Assembly (NCBI RefSeq): GCF_004355005.1
Contig: NZ_SMSJ01000055.1
Span: forward strand, 1-35,259
Direction: 5' to 3'
DNA from: Dankookia rubra
GTDB lineage: Bacteria > Pseudomonadota > Alphaproteobacteria > Acetobacterales > Acetobacteraceae
DNA length: 35,259 nt
Below, one piece after another: positions 1 to 8,099 of the stretch. The notes under the pieces were generated by a model. The model did no database searches. It was not told the origin of the DNA and saw nothing but the letters and a program-made list of their open reading frames with translations. Made by a program: the position numbers and the translations under genes. Position 1 is the first letter of the stretch; each line of letters begins with the position of its first letter.

Positions 1-146
1 CCCGAACCTCGTCCTTGCCGCGCATCCTGACCTCGCCCCCCGACAGGGGCGAGCGAATCACGATCCAGCGCCAGTCACGAGAGGGAATTTCAGCAGCCTG
101 CTAGGCGATCGCACCTGACGGAAGAGTCCCGGCAGGTATTCCGTCA

Positions 147-170
147 CCCGGCCCGGCACGAGGGGCCGGG
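147..170 (-). terminator. Hairpin downstream of the substrate-binding-like gene
   Basis: A perfect 8-bp stem (CCCGGCCC / GGGCCGGG) with an 8-nt loop lies about 20 nt beyond the stop of the minus-strand gene at 191-1108. No U-tract follows on that strand, so it may only protect the 3' end or act with Rho. A second perfect 8-bp hairpin (CTCGCCCC / GGGGCGAG) sits at 32-53. Stem positions are seen; the terminator role is inferred. Confidence 0.35.
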
Positions 171-190
171 AGACCTGCGCTTCCCCAGCC

Positions 191-1108
191 TTACTCGATC
201 ACCCGGTCGGCGCGTCCAAGGACGTCCGGTGGGATCGTCACGCCGATCTTCCGGGCCACCTTGAGATTGACGACCAGACCGTGCCGCGTGACCGCCTCGA
301 CCGGTAGGTCTCCCGGTCTGGCCCCTTTCAAAATGTGGTCCACCACTCCCGCCATGCGCCGTGCCGCCTCCAGGATGCTGGTGCCGTAGGCGAGCATCGG
401 CTCGTGGACCGCCCGGTCCACGGCGAACATCGAGGGTAGCCGCATTGCTGTTGCCCGTTCGGCGATCCGCCCGCCATGGGCGTTGGTCACAGGCACCTCC
501 AGCACCAGCAGGGCCTCTGCGCCCGCCTGCCGGATGGCCGCGAAGGCGCCGTCGAGGTCTGGTGCGGGCCCCTGCAGCAGCAGGGCGTGCGGGTTCAGGC
601 CTTCAGCCTTCGCCGCGGCCTCGTTGGCGGCCATCAGCGCCCCCATGATGGCCGCGTCGCCGAGGATCGCCACCCGTTGAAGCCCGGGAATGGCCTCCTT
701 CAGCAGCCGCATCTGGCTGCGGGGCTGCTCCGGGTCGAAGCTGGTCACCCCCGTGACGTTTCCACCAGGCCGCTCCATGGCGGGGACCAGCTCATCCTCG
801 ACGGCATCGACTACCACCGTGAAGACGATGGGGATGTCGGCGGTCGCCCGCATCGCCGCCCGGGCCGTCACGGCACCGACGACGGCGATCACGTCCACGC
901 CGAGCCCGACCAGTTCGGCCGCGAGGTCGGGAAGCTGAGCCATCTGGTTCGTGAACCGGGGTTCGAAGGCGATGTCCTGCCCCTCGACGTAGCCGAGCTC
1001 GCGCAGGCCTTCACGGAATACGTCTAGGGAGAGGTTGGGACCCGGCGCGGCGGGGAGCATCACCCCGACCCGCTTCACCCGGGTGGCTTGGCGTTCGGAC
1101 GGGACCAT
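191..1108 (-). CDS. ABC-transporter substrate-binding-like protein (ABC_sub_bind family), no signal peptide
   Basis: A 305-residue protein of the family typified by PF04392. It opens with RVGVMLPAAPGP, followed by the typical FREGLRELGYVEGQDI segment, then DVIAVVG, IPIVFTVV and a GGNVTGVTSF segment, and near the C-terminus the KVARKIGVTIPPDVL closing motif. Family members usually carry an N-terminal Sec or lipoprotein signal. Here only about 12 charged residues precede the first beta strand, so the product looks cytoplasmic. The start is well supported: GAGGAGG lies about 7 nt upstream of the ATG at 1108. No permease or ATPase gene is adjacent, so the substrate is unknown. It may have been co-opted as a ligand sensor, or be a relic of a larger locus lost with the nearby insertions. 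Family assignment is fairly sure; role is not. Confidence 0.75.
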   Translation of the reverse strand: MVPSERQATRVKRVGVMLPAAPGPNLSLDVFREGLRELGYVEGQDIAFEPRFTNQMAQLPDLAAELVGLGVDVIAVVGAVTARAAMRATADIPIVFTVVVDAVEDELVPAMERPGGNVTGVTSFDPEQPRSQMRLLKEAIPGLQRVAILGDAAIMGALMAANEAAAKAEGLNPHALLLQGPAPDLDGAFAAIRQAGAEALLVLEVPVTNAHGGRIAERATAMRLPSMFAVDRAVHEPMLAYGTSILEAARRMAGVVDHILKGARPGDLPVEAVTRHGLVVNLKVARKIGVTIPPDVLGRADRVIE

Positions 1109-1189
1109 GGCGAGCCTCCTCAGGTCGGTAGCCAGACTACCACCTGTGCCGGCTTCCGCCCGCGGGGCGTTTCACGCGGTTACTGAAGG

Positions 1190-2344
1190 GCACCTACTGG
1201 CTGACGCGCCCGACTGGAGGATGAACCATAAGGGGAAAATCCGGCGGGGATTCCCCGGGCGCGGTGCGATGTGCGAATCCTGGGCATGCGCAGCGGGATC
1301 AGTCTGCATGTTTCTGCCAGCGACCGCGAACGGTTGCTCGGCATCATCGGTGACCGGAACAGCCCGCAGCAGCACGTCTGGCGTGCCCGGATCGTGCTGC
1401 TGACCGCGGACGGCCATGGCACGACGGAGATCATGCGCCAAGCGGGCGTATCCAAGACCGCCGTCTGGCGCTGGCAGGAGCGGTTCATGCAGGCCGGCGT
1501 GAACGGGCTCCTGGACGACAAGACCCGCCCGCCGCGCATCCCGCCGCTCGGTGCGGAGATCATCGAGCGTGTGGTGCGGTTGACACTCTCGGACCCGCCC
1601 GGCGAGACCACGCACTGGACGGCGCTGGCGATGGCGAAGGCCAGTGGCGTCAGCGTCAGCTTGGTGCATCGCATCTGGCGCAGCCACGGCCTGCAGCCGC
1701 ACCGGATGCGACGGTTCAAGCTCTCGAACGACCCGCGTTTTGCCGAGAGGGTCCGCGGCGTCTTCGGCCTCTGCGTCGATCCGCCGGCCCATGCCGTGGT
1801 CCTGTCGATCGACAAGAAGAGCCAGATCCAGGCGCTCGACCGCACCCAGCCCGGCCGCTGCGGCGCCATGACCCATGACTACATCCGCAACGGCACTACC
1901 ACGCTCTTCGCCGCGCTGGACGTGGCCGCGGGCAAGGTCATCGGCCGCTGCATGCAGCGCCATCGACATCAGGAGGTCATACGCTTCCTCAACGCCGTCG
2001 AGGCGGACGTGCCCGCCGGCAAGCTGGTGCATGCCATCGTCGACAACTACGCCGTCCACAAGCGCCCCAAGGTTGTCCAGTGGCTTGCCCGGTATCCGCG
2101 CTGGACCTTCCACTTCACACCGACCAGCGCGTCTTGGCTCAACGCCGTAGAGGGGTTCTTCGCCAAGCTGACCAAACGGCGCCTAAAGCGCGGCGTCTTC
2201 CACTCGCTTTTCTCGCTCCAGGCAGCCATCAACCGCTTCGTCGCTGAGGCCAACGCCAGGCCAAGGCCCTTCCGATGGACCAGGGACCCGGACGCCATCA
2301 TCGCCGCCGTCAGGCGAGGGCACCAAGCGTTGGATTCCATCCAC
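1190..2344 (+). mobile_element. IS630-family insertion sequence, right end truncated
   Basis: The element is defined by the transposase at 1286-2344. The left boundary is uncertain: the sequence around 1190-1210 (GAAGGGCACCTACTGGCTGA) lies where an end would be expected, but I found no inverted copy of it near 2344. At 2342-2344 the last transposase codon coincides with the last recognisable hpnN codon. No TA target duplication, which IS630 elements normally create, could be identified. The right end therefore appears lost, either by deletion after insertion or by recombination with another copy. Confidence 0.55.
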
Positions 2345-3274
2345 GAGGACGTAGAACAGGGACAATGTCAGCAGCACGCCCATGCTGGCCGTCCCTGGAT
2401 GCGAGGACAGGGCCAGCGTGCCGAAGGCGCCGAAGGTGGTCAGGGTGCTGAACAGCATGCCGCGCGTCATCGCGGTCGAGAGCAGGTCGCGCTCGCCCGC
2501 CTTCCAGGCCATGACGTAGTAGACGTCGAAGGCGACGCCGATGCCGAACAGCAGCGGCAGGGCGATGATGTTGGCGAGGTTGAGTGTCGGCCCCAGCAGG
2601 GCCGAGGCCGCCAGGGTTTGCAGCATGGCCAGGAGCAGCGATGCCAGCCCCAGAGCCACCGGCCGCGCATCCCGCAGCGCTGCCGCCAGGAGCCCAACTA
2701 CCAGCACCAGGGCAATGCCCCCGGCTTTCAGGAAAGCCCCCAGAATGGTGCGCGTGGAGGCAAGGATGGAAACCGGCGAGCCGCTCGCTCCCGCTGCCTC
2801 CGCCTGTACCGCGGCCGCGAACCGCCGCGGTGCCGCGTTTCCGCCGGTTGTGCCGCGGGGTACCACCTCGGCGCGGGCCTCTCCGTCCGGCGCAATCCAG
2901 TCGCGCCTGACCTCGTCGGGCAGGCTGGCCAGCGTGACCGGCCCGGCCTGCAGCGCCTCCGAGAGTTGCCTCAGCGTTGTTCGAAGGCCACTCTCGTTTC
3001 CAGCAATGTTATAGAGCCGGCTTGGGTGCACTTGGATGAGTTTGCCGGTTTTACAGGTATTATCCCCGTGCGACCCGGCGCCGGCCTCAAGATGGCCCAA
3101 GCCGGCTCTATAACTAAGAGTTTTTCGAGCCCCGATGAATGCGCATTACAGCACGAGTGCGGCTTTGAGGCGCGAGGCAGGGTGTGTCCTGGCGGGGTGA
3201 GAGGCGCAACCACCTGCCCGCAAACCCGGGAAACGGTGGCGGCGCTGTTTCCGGCTACAACCGGTCCTGTTTGA
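1286..3274 (+). CDS. IS630-family transposase, reading frame running on into a foreign tail
   Basis: Residues 1-353 (to about 2344) are a full-length IS630-type DDE transposase. There is an N-terminal helix-turn-helix (TEIMRQAGVSKTAVWRWQERF), an arm containing VSLVHRIWRSHGLQPHRMRRF, and the catalytic core with the first Asp in VVLSIDKKSQIQALDR, the second in HAIVDNYAVHKRPKV and the Glu in SASWLNAVEGFFAKLTKRR. Family proteins normally stop right after a HQ-LDSIH-like end. Here the stop is missing and the frame stays open to 3274, reading about 310 residues of meaningless antisense across an hpnN fragment. A GTG at 1271 is an in-frame alternative start. The enzyme core looks intact; whether the tail harms it is unknown. 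Confidence 0.8.
   Translation: MRSGISLHVSASDRERLLGIIGDRNSPQQHVWRARIVLLTADGHGTTEIMRQAGVSKTAVWRWQERFMQAGVNGLLDDKTRPPRIPPLGAEIIERVVRLTLSDPPGETTHWTALAMAKASGVSVSLVHRIWRSHGLQPHRMRRFKLSNDPRFAERVRGVFGLCVDPPAHAVVLSIDKKSQIQALDRTQPGRCGAMTHDYIRNGTTTLFAALDVAAGKVIGRCMQRHRHQEVIRFLNAVEADVPAGKLVHAIVDNYAVHKRPKVVQWLARYPRWTFHFTPTSASWLNAVEGFFAKLTKRRLKRGVFHSLFSLQAAINRFVAEANARPRPFRWTRDPDAIIAAVRRGHQALDSIHEDVEQGQCQQHAHAGRPWMRGQGQRAEGAEGGQGAEQHAARHRGREQVALARLPGHDVVDVEGDADAEQQRQGDDVGEVECRPQQGRGRQGLQHGQEQRCQPQSHRPRIPQRCRQEPNYQHQGNAPGFQESPQNGARGGKDGNRRAARSRCLRLYRGREPPRCRVSAGCAAGYHLGAGLSVRRNPVAPDLVGQAGQRDRPGLQRLRELPQRCSKATLVSSNVIEPAWVHLDEFAGFTGIIPVRPGAGLKMAQAGSITKSFSSPDECALQHECGFEARGRVCPGGVRGATTCPQTRETVAALFPATTGPV
2345..3007 (-). 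pseudogene. hpnN: hpnN-like RND (MMPL) hopanoid transporter, internal fragment
   Basis: On the minus strand the translation matches the C-terminal half of HpnN-type RND lipid transporters: a periplasmic stretch with VTLASLPDEVRRDWIAPDG, a membrane segment around GIALVLVVGLLAAALR, then the conserved run NLANIIALPLLFGIGVAFD, YYVMAWKAG and SSHPGTASMG, ending at LSLFYVLV. The rest of the C-terminus is missing where the IS630 element begins, and the N-terminal portion is missing beyond a palindromic element at 3008. The fragment is thus bounded on both sides by mobile DNA and cannot encode a working transporter. HpnN moves hopanoids to the outer membrane, so the fragment hints at a hopanoid-producing lineage, possibly with an intact copy elsewhere. 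The family call is confident; the exact gene name is inferred. Confidence 0.7.
3008..3114. repeat. 107-bp palindromic MITE-like element
   Basis: Perfect 19-bp terminal inverted repeats, GTTATAGAGCCGGCTTGGG at 3008-3026 and CCCAAGCCGGCTCTATAAC at 3096-3114, enclose about 70 bp that is itself a weaker palindrome. Both strands translate to similar peptides (FTGIIPVRP on one, RTGIIPVKP on the other). This is the shape of a non-autonomous MITE or of two identical IS ends joined head to head. No clear target duplication was seen. If the element proper begins at TAGAGCC, it would be flanked by TA on both sides, as in IS630/Tc1 relatives, but that is speculative. It marks the upstream edge of the hpnN fragment. 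Confidence 0.65.
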
Positions 3275-3485
3275 TCACGCGCAAGGCGCTCGACCGACCT
3301 ATGGTCACAGCAGACTGGGCCCAATGCGGTGCGGTGGTCAGCCAATGCGGCAGGTCCATCCCGCCGTGTGCAAGGAAGATGCCGTAGTCAAAACACGTCG
3401 GAATTAGTTTGGCATCGTATGGCAGCGCGCGGTGCTCTGCCAAGGTCGCATAGAGCCGCAGGAGGTCCTTGGCAGTGATAGCCAT
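3255..3485 (-). CDS. Hypothetical 76-residue ORF, unrecognised
   Basis: From the ATG at 3485 this reads MAITAKDLLRLYATLAEHRA, then PYDAKLIPTCFDYGIF and DLPHWLTTAPHWAQ. The composition is more protein-like than other frames in this stretch and there is one Cys. I see no Shine-Dalgarno site in front of the ATG and recognise no family. It lies in poorly conserved DNA between a MITE-like element and the host-attachment gene, so it may be a remnant. The flanking sequence 3486-3710 holds nothing else I can support. Confidence 0.25.
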   Translation of the reverse strand: MAITAKDLLRLYATLAEHRALPYDAKLIPTCFDYGIFLAHGGMDLPHWLTTAPHWAQSAVTIGRSSALRVIKQDRL

Positions 3486-3871
3486 GCTGGCAAGGTCGCA
3501 TGTCGCTGCTGCCGGTTTGTAAACCCACGCCGAACGAGAGCTCCCCTGAGATGCGGTAAACCGCAGCGAGGCGGCCCACTGCACGGGCGCAGCGCGGCGA
3601 GAACCGATCACCACGGGCGGCCCCTGACACGCGTTCCGAGCGCAGCCGTTAGCAGGGGAGGGGCCTCGAGCTTAGCCTACGCCTTTATCCGCTCGCCACG
3701 GCTCACGATGTTATGGAAAGAGTAGCATCAGGGGAATGTCTCAAATACAATTTAGTTTCCGAGTGCCAGCACGCGAATAGCTACAAATATTGTGGGGGAA
3801 TGCCGTCGAAGAGCGCGGTGGCACGTTCAGTCGCCTCACCAAGCCATTTTGGTGGAAAATTGGAGATTAAC

Positions 3872-4270
3872 ATGAGCAAGCTCGACAACACTTGGTACGT
3901 GGTGGCGGATGGCGGCAAAGCTCGCATCCTGGTCCATACTGATGATGGGCTTCGCACGCAGCACAGCTTCGATGCTTCCGGCAAGTCGAATGCAGTGGAG
4001 AATGCGGACTCCGGCGTGAGCCAACTGAAGGCGCCGAAATCCGACCCGAAGGACCAGTCGGAAGCGCATTTTGCAAAGGCCGTGGCAGACTACCTGAACG
4101 AGGCGGTGCGTCGTAACCAGACGGATTCCCTTATCATTGCCGCCTCAGCCCAAGTGCTGCACGGCATCCGCGAGGGCCTCAGCAAGGAAGCCGGCAGCTT
4201 GGTCAACAAGACCATGAGCAAGGACTACGTAAACCTGCCCGATAAGGAATTGACCTCGCACTTCAGCTGA
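3872..4270 (+). CDS. Host-attachment family protein (PF10116-like)
   Basis: A 132-residue soluble protein. It opens with WYVVADGGKARILV, the typical first strand of the 'protein required for attachment to host cells' family first named in Agrobacterium. It also contains the family's HFAKAVADYLNEA helix, then SLIIAASAQVLHGIREGL and a C-terminal MSKDYVNLPDKEL. The start at 3872 is chosen because TGGAGA lies 7 nt upstream and homology begins there; the frame is open further upstream but that part lacks family similarity. The upstream 150 bp is markedly AT-richer than the surroundings and probably holds the promoter, including a small hairpin (CACCAA / TTGGTG) just before the start. The biochemical function of the family is not established. 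The gene stands alone. Confidence 0.8.
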   Translation: MSKLDNTWYVVADGGKARILVHTDDGLRTQHSFDASGKSNAVENADSGVSQLKAPKSDPKDQSEAHFAKAVADYLNEAVRRNQTDSLIIAASAQVLHGIREGLSKEAGSLVNKTMSKDYVNLPDKELTSHFS

Positions 4271-4644
4271 CCCGGCCGTCTGCTGGCGAGGTGTTCCGCT
4301 GTTGAATTCCGCAATCGAGCTGGATTACGTGCGGGAAATGACCTGCGAGCTGGCGATGACCGCGGCTGAAGGTGCTGTGGGCGCGCGGTGATGAAGGCGC
4401 CATGTACGGGCTTCCTGCTGGGCTTCTGCGGCATCACCGTACCTCCGGCGCCTCTGACTGCCAGGCGGACTTCCTGGCGCGGCCTGCTGGGCAGGGTGGG
4501 GAGGCCAGGCAGCCTGCGGTTTGGCGGGCGGCGGTAGCTTCTGTTCAAAATAGAACCGTCGCAGTTCGACTGGCGTTCGCTCGTCGATCGGAGGGGCGCT
4601 GCTTCTTGGGTCGCATTGTCGCGTTGACGGAAAGCCTGGCGTTG
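4271..4644. other. Intergenic stretch without a recognisable gene
   Basis: About 370 bp separate the host-attachment gene from the intrinsic terminator at 4645. Several long open frames exist on both strands, but they are rich in Arg and Pro, lack ribosome sites and match no family I know. A non-coding transcript ending at the terminator is possible; I see no clear promoter for it. Confidence 0.3.
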
Positions 4645-4687
4645 GGCCGTCCCGGTGTTGGGAAGCACGGGACGGCCTTTCTTTTTC
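4645..4687 (+). terminator. Strong intrinsic terminator
   Basis: A perfect 10-bp GC-rich stem (GGCCGTCCCG / CGGGACGGCC) with a 13-nt loop is followed by TTTCTTTTTC. This is a textbook Rho-independent terminator for plus-strand transcription and the clearest one in the window. The nearest upstream plus-strand gene ends 375 bp earlier, which is unusually far. Confidence 0.85.
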
Positions 4688-4884
4688 GCATCGAATGGGA
4701 TGCTGCCTACCATGCGTTCTCTGCCTTTCCCGCGTGTTAGGTGAGGGCTGCCACAATCGCAGTCGGCCGCGGGCTTTCAGTGCACCAGCACGGCTCCACA
4801 CGCCGCGCTTTCAGTCCCCCGGAGTGCTCATCCCTCCGCGGGTCAGCGCCGTGATGCCTCGCTGTAGGGCGGCCGCCATCAATA

Positions 4885-4897
4885 AGGGTGACACCCT
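4885..4897. promoter_or_regulatory. Candidate operator of the antitoxin/kinase operon
   Basis: The perfect palindrome AGGGTGACACCCT (6-bp arms, 1-nt centre) lies 25 nt upstream of the ribbon-helix-helix gene at 4923. ParD-type antitoxins usually repress their own operon by binding such short palindromes. The palindrome is seen; binding is inferred. Confidence 0.4.
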
Positions 4898-4922
4898 CCT
4901 AACGCCCATCTACTTAGACGCT

Positions 4923-5120
4923 ATGCCAGCCCACCACAGCCTCCATGTCGCCTTGACGGCGGAGCTTCGCCGCCTCGTCGAGCGTCTCGTCGTCTCCGGC
5001 CGGTACCAGAGCTCCAGCGAGGTCGTCCGCGCCGGTCTGCGTCTGCTCGATCGTGCCGAGGCGCTGCCGCTCGAGCCTCCCGCCCGTCTTTGCCACCCCG
5101 ACGCCGAGCAACGCCGATGA
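4923..5120 (+). CDS. ParD/CopG-type ribbon-helix-helix antitoxin, no toxin partner
   Basis: A 65-residue protein with the type II antitoxin pattern: a short N-terminal strand (HHSLHVALTAEL), helix 1 (LRRLVERLVVSGRYQSSSE) and helix 2 (VVRAGLRLLDRAEA). The segment V-SGRYQ-SSEVVRAGLRLL is diagnostic of ParD proteins, which bind DNA as dimers and normally wrap a ParE toxin with their C-terminal tail. Here the tail is short, rich in Pro and Arg, and ends in DAEQRR. No ParE gene follows. Instead the stop overlaps the start of a large sensor kinase (ATGA overlap at 5117-5120), so the two are probably translationally coupled. The ATG at 4923 is where homology begins. It may act as a DNA-binding autoregulator or be the remnant of a lost toxin-antitoxin pair. 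Confidence 0.75.
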   Translation: MPAHHSLHVALTAELRRLVERLVVSGRYQSSSEVVRAGLRLLDRAEALPLEPPARLCHPDAEQRR

Positions 5121-7855
5121 ACAGCCGCAAGGTTGACCTCGCCCGCCACCGGCTGCCGAGCCCGGGCCGCCTTGCCGAACTCGTCCTGGAGAGCTCGGCC
5201 GACTTCGCAGTCCTCACGATCTGTCTCGACGGCACCATCACGAGCTGGAACAGCGCCGCCGAGCGGGTGATGGGCTGGTCGGAAGACGAGGCAGTCGGCC
5301 GGGAAGCTCGCATGATTTTCACGCCTGAGGACCAGGCGGCAAACACCTGCGGGCAGGAAATGGCCAGGGCCCGGAGTAGCGGCCGGGCGGCGGACGAGCG
5401 CTGGCACATTCGCAAGGACGGTACTCGCTTCTGGGGTTCGGGTTCGATGACGCGGCTCGAGGATGACGAGACGGGCGAGCACATCGGCTACGTCAAAATC
5501 GTCCGCGACCGCACCGCGCAACACCTTGCCGGGGAGCGGCTCCGGGCAAGCGAGGCGGTGCTGCGTAGCGTTTTTGAGAACAGCGCCGATTGCCTCAAGC
5601 TCCTGACCCCTGACGGGCATCTTGTCCTCATGAACGGGCCTGGCCTGGCCATGCTCGGCTTCAGCGGTTTGGAGGAGGTGCGCGGCCGGGACTACGCTGC
5701 CCTCTGGCCGGAGGAGGAGCGGGACAAGGTCAGGGTGGCCCTGGCCGAGGCCGCTGCAGGCCGGGTCGGCCGCTTCCATGGCCATGGCCCCGCCAACACG
5801 CCGCGCTGGTGGGACGTCCAGGTCACACCGGTACCGGGCGGGCACGGCGGGCCGGAGCTCCTGGTTGCTTCGTCGCGCGACGTTACCGAGCGCGAGCGCT
5901 CCCGCGAGGCGCTGCGGGTAAGCGAGGCGCGGCTCCGGGCCGCGCTCGGCATCAGCACGGTCGGCGTGATGTTTTGGGGACCGCGCTCTGCCCTGACGGA
6001 GGTGAACGACGCCTTCCTCCACATGACCGGCTTCAGCCATGACGAGGTGATCGGCAAGACTTGGCAGGAACTGACCCCGCCCGAGTTCCATGCGCCCTCT
6101 CTCAGAGCGGAGGAGGAGCTCTCTACGGTCGGCGAGACCACCCCGTACGAGAAGCAGTTCTACCGCCAGGACGGCTCGCGGTGGTGGGGCCTGTTCGCGG
6201 CGCGGCAGATCGGCGACGAGGTAGTCGAGTTCGTCCTCGACGTCACCGACCGGAGAGAGGCCGAGGCGGCACTGCGGGCCAGCGAGGAGCGCTACCACGT
6301 GGCAGTGCGGGCGACCAACGACGCGGTTTGGGACTGGGACCTGCAGCGCGATCGCATCGAGTGGAACGAGGCACTGCGCGATGCCTACGGTCACCGGGTG
6401 GATGGTTTGATCTCTTCAGGCGGCTGGTGGTTTGAGCATATCCACCCCGAGGACCGAGAACGGGTTTCCCGGTCCATTCATGCGGTGATCAAGGGCGGTG
6501 GTGATCGCTGGGCCGACGAGTATCGTTTCCGGCGGGCCGACGATGGTTACGCTGACGTGCTCGACCGCGGCTACATGGTGCGCGGCCCGAATGGCGAGCC
6601 ACTGCGGATGATTGGCGCCATGCTCGACGTCACTGAGCGCCGGCAGTCGGAGCGGGAACTGCGGCGGTTGAATGAACATCTCGAGGTCGAGGTGGCGCAC
6701 CGCGCGACCGAGTTCCGGCGCCAAGAGGAGGCGCTGCGGCAAAGCCAGAAGCTAGAGGCCGTGGGGCAGCTTACCGGCGGAGTAGCGCATGACTTCAACA
6801 ACCTGCTGACCATCATTCGCTCGTCTGCGGGGCTGCTCCGGCGGTCGAACCTGCCCGAAGAGCGGCGGCGGCGGTATGTGGAAGCCATCGTGGAAACAGC
6901 GGACCGGGCGGCCAAGCTCACGGGGCAACTGCTGGCCTTTGCGCGACGTCAGCCGCTCAAGCCCGAGGTCTTCGTCGTCGGTGAGCGGGTTCGGTCGGTC
7001 GTCGAACTCGTCCGCCCGCTGGTGGGGGTGCGCGTGGCGATCGAGACTTCGATTGAATGCCAAGGTTGCACGGTGGAGGCAGACCCGAGCCAGTTCGAGA
7101 CGGCACTGGTCAACCTTGCGGTAAACGCGCGCGACGCGATGGAAGGCGAGGGCCGCTTGACGCTGCGAACCTGGCTGGCATCCAAGGTGCCACCGACCCG
7201 GGGGCACGCGGGCACACCCGGCGCCTTCGTTGCGGTGTCGTTATCCGACATGGGGATAGGGATCGCGTCGGAAATGTTGGGACGGATCTTCGAGCCGTTC
7301 TTCACGACCAAGGAGCCGGGCAAGGGGACCGGCCTCGGCCTGAGTCAGGTCTATGGCTTTGCCAAGCAATCCGGTGGCGAGCTCCAGGTCGAGAGCGAGG
7401 TCGGCCGAGGCTCAACCTTCACCCTCTATCTCCCTCAGACGGAAGCGAAGCTGGTGGTGCAGCCGACGTTGTCAGGGGGGGAGGCTGATACGCCTGTGGA
7501 TGGACGCCGGAACGTGCTTCTGGTTGAGGACAACACCCAGGTTGGTGAGTTCGCTCGGCAGATGCTGGAGGACCTCGGCTACGTCGCCACCTGGGCATCG
7601 AACGCCAAAGCGGCGCTCGAGCTGCTGACGGACGATGCGAGCCGGTTTGACGTGGTGTTCTCCGACGTGGTCATGCCGGGGATGAACGGTGTGGAACTCG
7701 GGAAGGCGATCCGGTGCCGGTGGCCGGACCTGCCGGTCGTCCTCACCAGCGGCTACAGCCACGTGCTGGCGCACGGCGGCACCCAAGGGTTCGAGCTGCT
7801 GAACAAGCCCTACTCGGTCGAGGGTCTGTCGCGGGTGCTGCGATCGAGCCGATGA
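5117..7855 (+). CDS. Hybrid sensor histidine kinase with four PAS domains and a receiver
   Basis: A 912-residue protein without membrane segments, so probably a cytoplasmic sensor. Domains in order are: PAS 1 (about 24-130, [21 protein letters not shown]), PAS 2 (about 148-265), PAS 3 (about 268-390, [19 protein letters not shown]), PAS 4 (about 390-515, a PAS_3-like fold with [16 protein letters not shown]), a short coiled linker, HisKA with the phospho-accepting His at about 558 in [11 protein letters not shown], HATPase with the N box ([10 protein letters not shown]), G1 (DMGIGI) and G2 (GKGTGLGLS) motifs, and a receiver with acidic pocket VLLVEDN, phospho-acceptor Asp near 850 ([12 protein letters not shown]) and Lys near 896 (LLNKPYS). 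All catalytic motifs are intact. The start at 5117 overlaps the antitoxin stop. The signal is unknown; multi-PAS kinases of this class often sense light, oxygen or redox state. No separate output regulator is adjacent. Confidence 0.9.
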   Translation: MNSRKVDLARHRLPSPGRLAELVLESSADFAVLTICLDGTITSWNSAAERVMGWSEDEAVGREARMIFTPEDQAANTCGQEMARARSSGRAADERWHIRKDGTRFWGSGSMTRLEDDETGEHIGYVKIVRDRTAQHLAGERLRASEAVLRSVFENSADCLKLLTPDGHLVLMNGPGLAMLGFSGLEEVRGRDYAALWPEEERDKVRVALAEAAAGRVGRFHGHGPANTPRWWDVQVTPVPGGHGGPELLVASSRDVTERERSREALRVSEARLRAALGISTVGVMFWGPRSALTEVNDAFLHMTGFSHDEVIGKTWQELTPPEFHAPSLRAEEELSTVGETTPYEKQFYRQDGSRWWGLFAARQIGDEVVEFVLDVTDRREAEAALRASEERYHVAVRATNDAVWDWDLQRDRIEWNEALRDAYGHRVDGLISSGGWWFEHIHPEDRERVSRSIHAVIKGGGDRWADEYRFRRADDGYADVLDRGYMVRGPNGEPLRMIGAMLDVTERRQSERELRRLNEHLEVEVAHRATEFRRQEEALRQSQKLEAVGQLTGGVAHDFNNLLTIIRSSAGLLRRSNLPEERRRRYVEAIVETADRAAKLTGQLLAFARRQPLKPEVFVVGERVRSVVELVRPLVGVRVAIETSIECQGCTVEADPSQFETALVNLAVNARDAMEGEGRLTLRTWLASKVPPTRGHAGTPGAFVAVSLSDMGIGIASEMLGRIFEPFFTTKEPGKGTGLGLSQVYGFAKQSGGELQVESEVGRGSTFTLYLPQTEAKLVVQPTLSGGEADTPVDGRRNVLLVEDNTQVGEFARQMLEDLGYVATWASNAKAALELLTDDASRFDVVFSDVVMPGMNGVELGKAIRCRWPDLPVVLTSGYSHVLAHGGTQGFELLNKPYSVEGLSRVLRSSR

Positions 7856-7933
7856 GGTTCGAGATAGACCGAACGCGGCATCGCCCTGCTGCTTGCCACG
7901 CCAGCCGCCCTGCTGGTGGAGGCAGAGGGGTTA

Positions 7934-8090
7934 TGCCGTGCCACTCGACCTGTCGCTGCTGACGGGGGCGGCAGGTGTGGTGTTGCTGGTGTCCGGTCGT
8001 GGCGCACTCGAGCAGAGCATCACCACCACCCTGGGCTGGGACCGGCATCTGGCGGCCGCCAAGGCGTGGGCACACAGGCCCGGCGGCTGA
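7934..8090 (+). pseudogene. Possible C-terminal remnant of a LanC-like protein
   Basis: The short frame contains LDLSLLTGAAGVVLL and, about 25 residues later, GWDRHLAA. This resembles the end of LanC-type lanthionine-synthetase cyclase domains, where a 'sLLtGaaG' motif is followed by a terminal WDR. The zinc-binding Cys and His residues expected further upstream are absent, and the preceding DNA is the end of the kinase gene. If the resemblance is real, this is only the tail of a decayed gene. The match is short and could be chance. Confidence 0.25.
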
Positions 8091-8099
8091 AATCTCGGC

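Noticed and set aside
2345-3274. C-terminal 310 residues of the IS630 frame as a genuine extra domain
   Set aside because: The opposite strand encodes an hpnN fragment, so this part is antisense read-through.
3735-3840. General-stress (EcfG-type) promoter before the host-attachment gene
   Set aside because: GGAAT and CGTT-like words occur, but the spacings (18 or 22 nt) and mismatches do not fit the consensus well enough.
4372-4740. Plus-strand open frame spanning the terminator
   Set aside because: It runs through a perfect intrinsic terminator, lacks a ribosome site and shows no similarity to known proteins.
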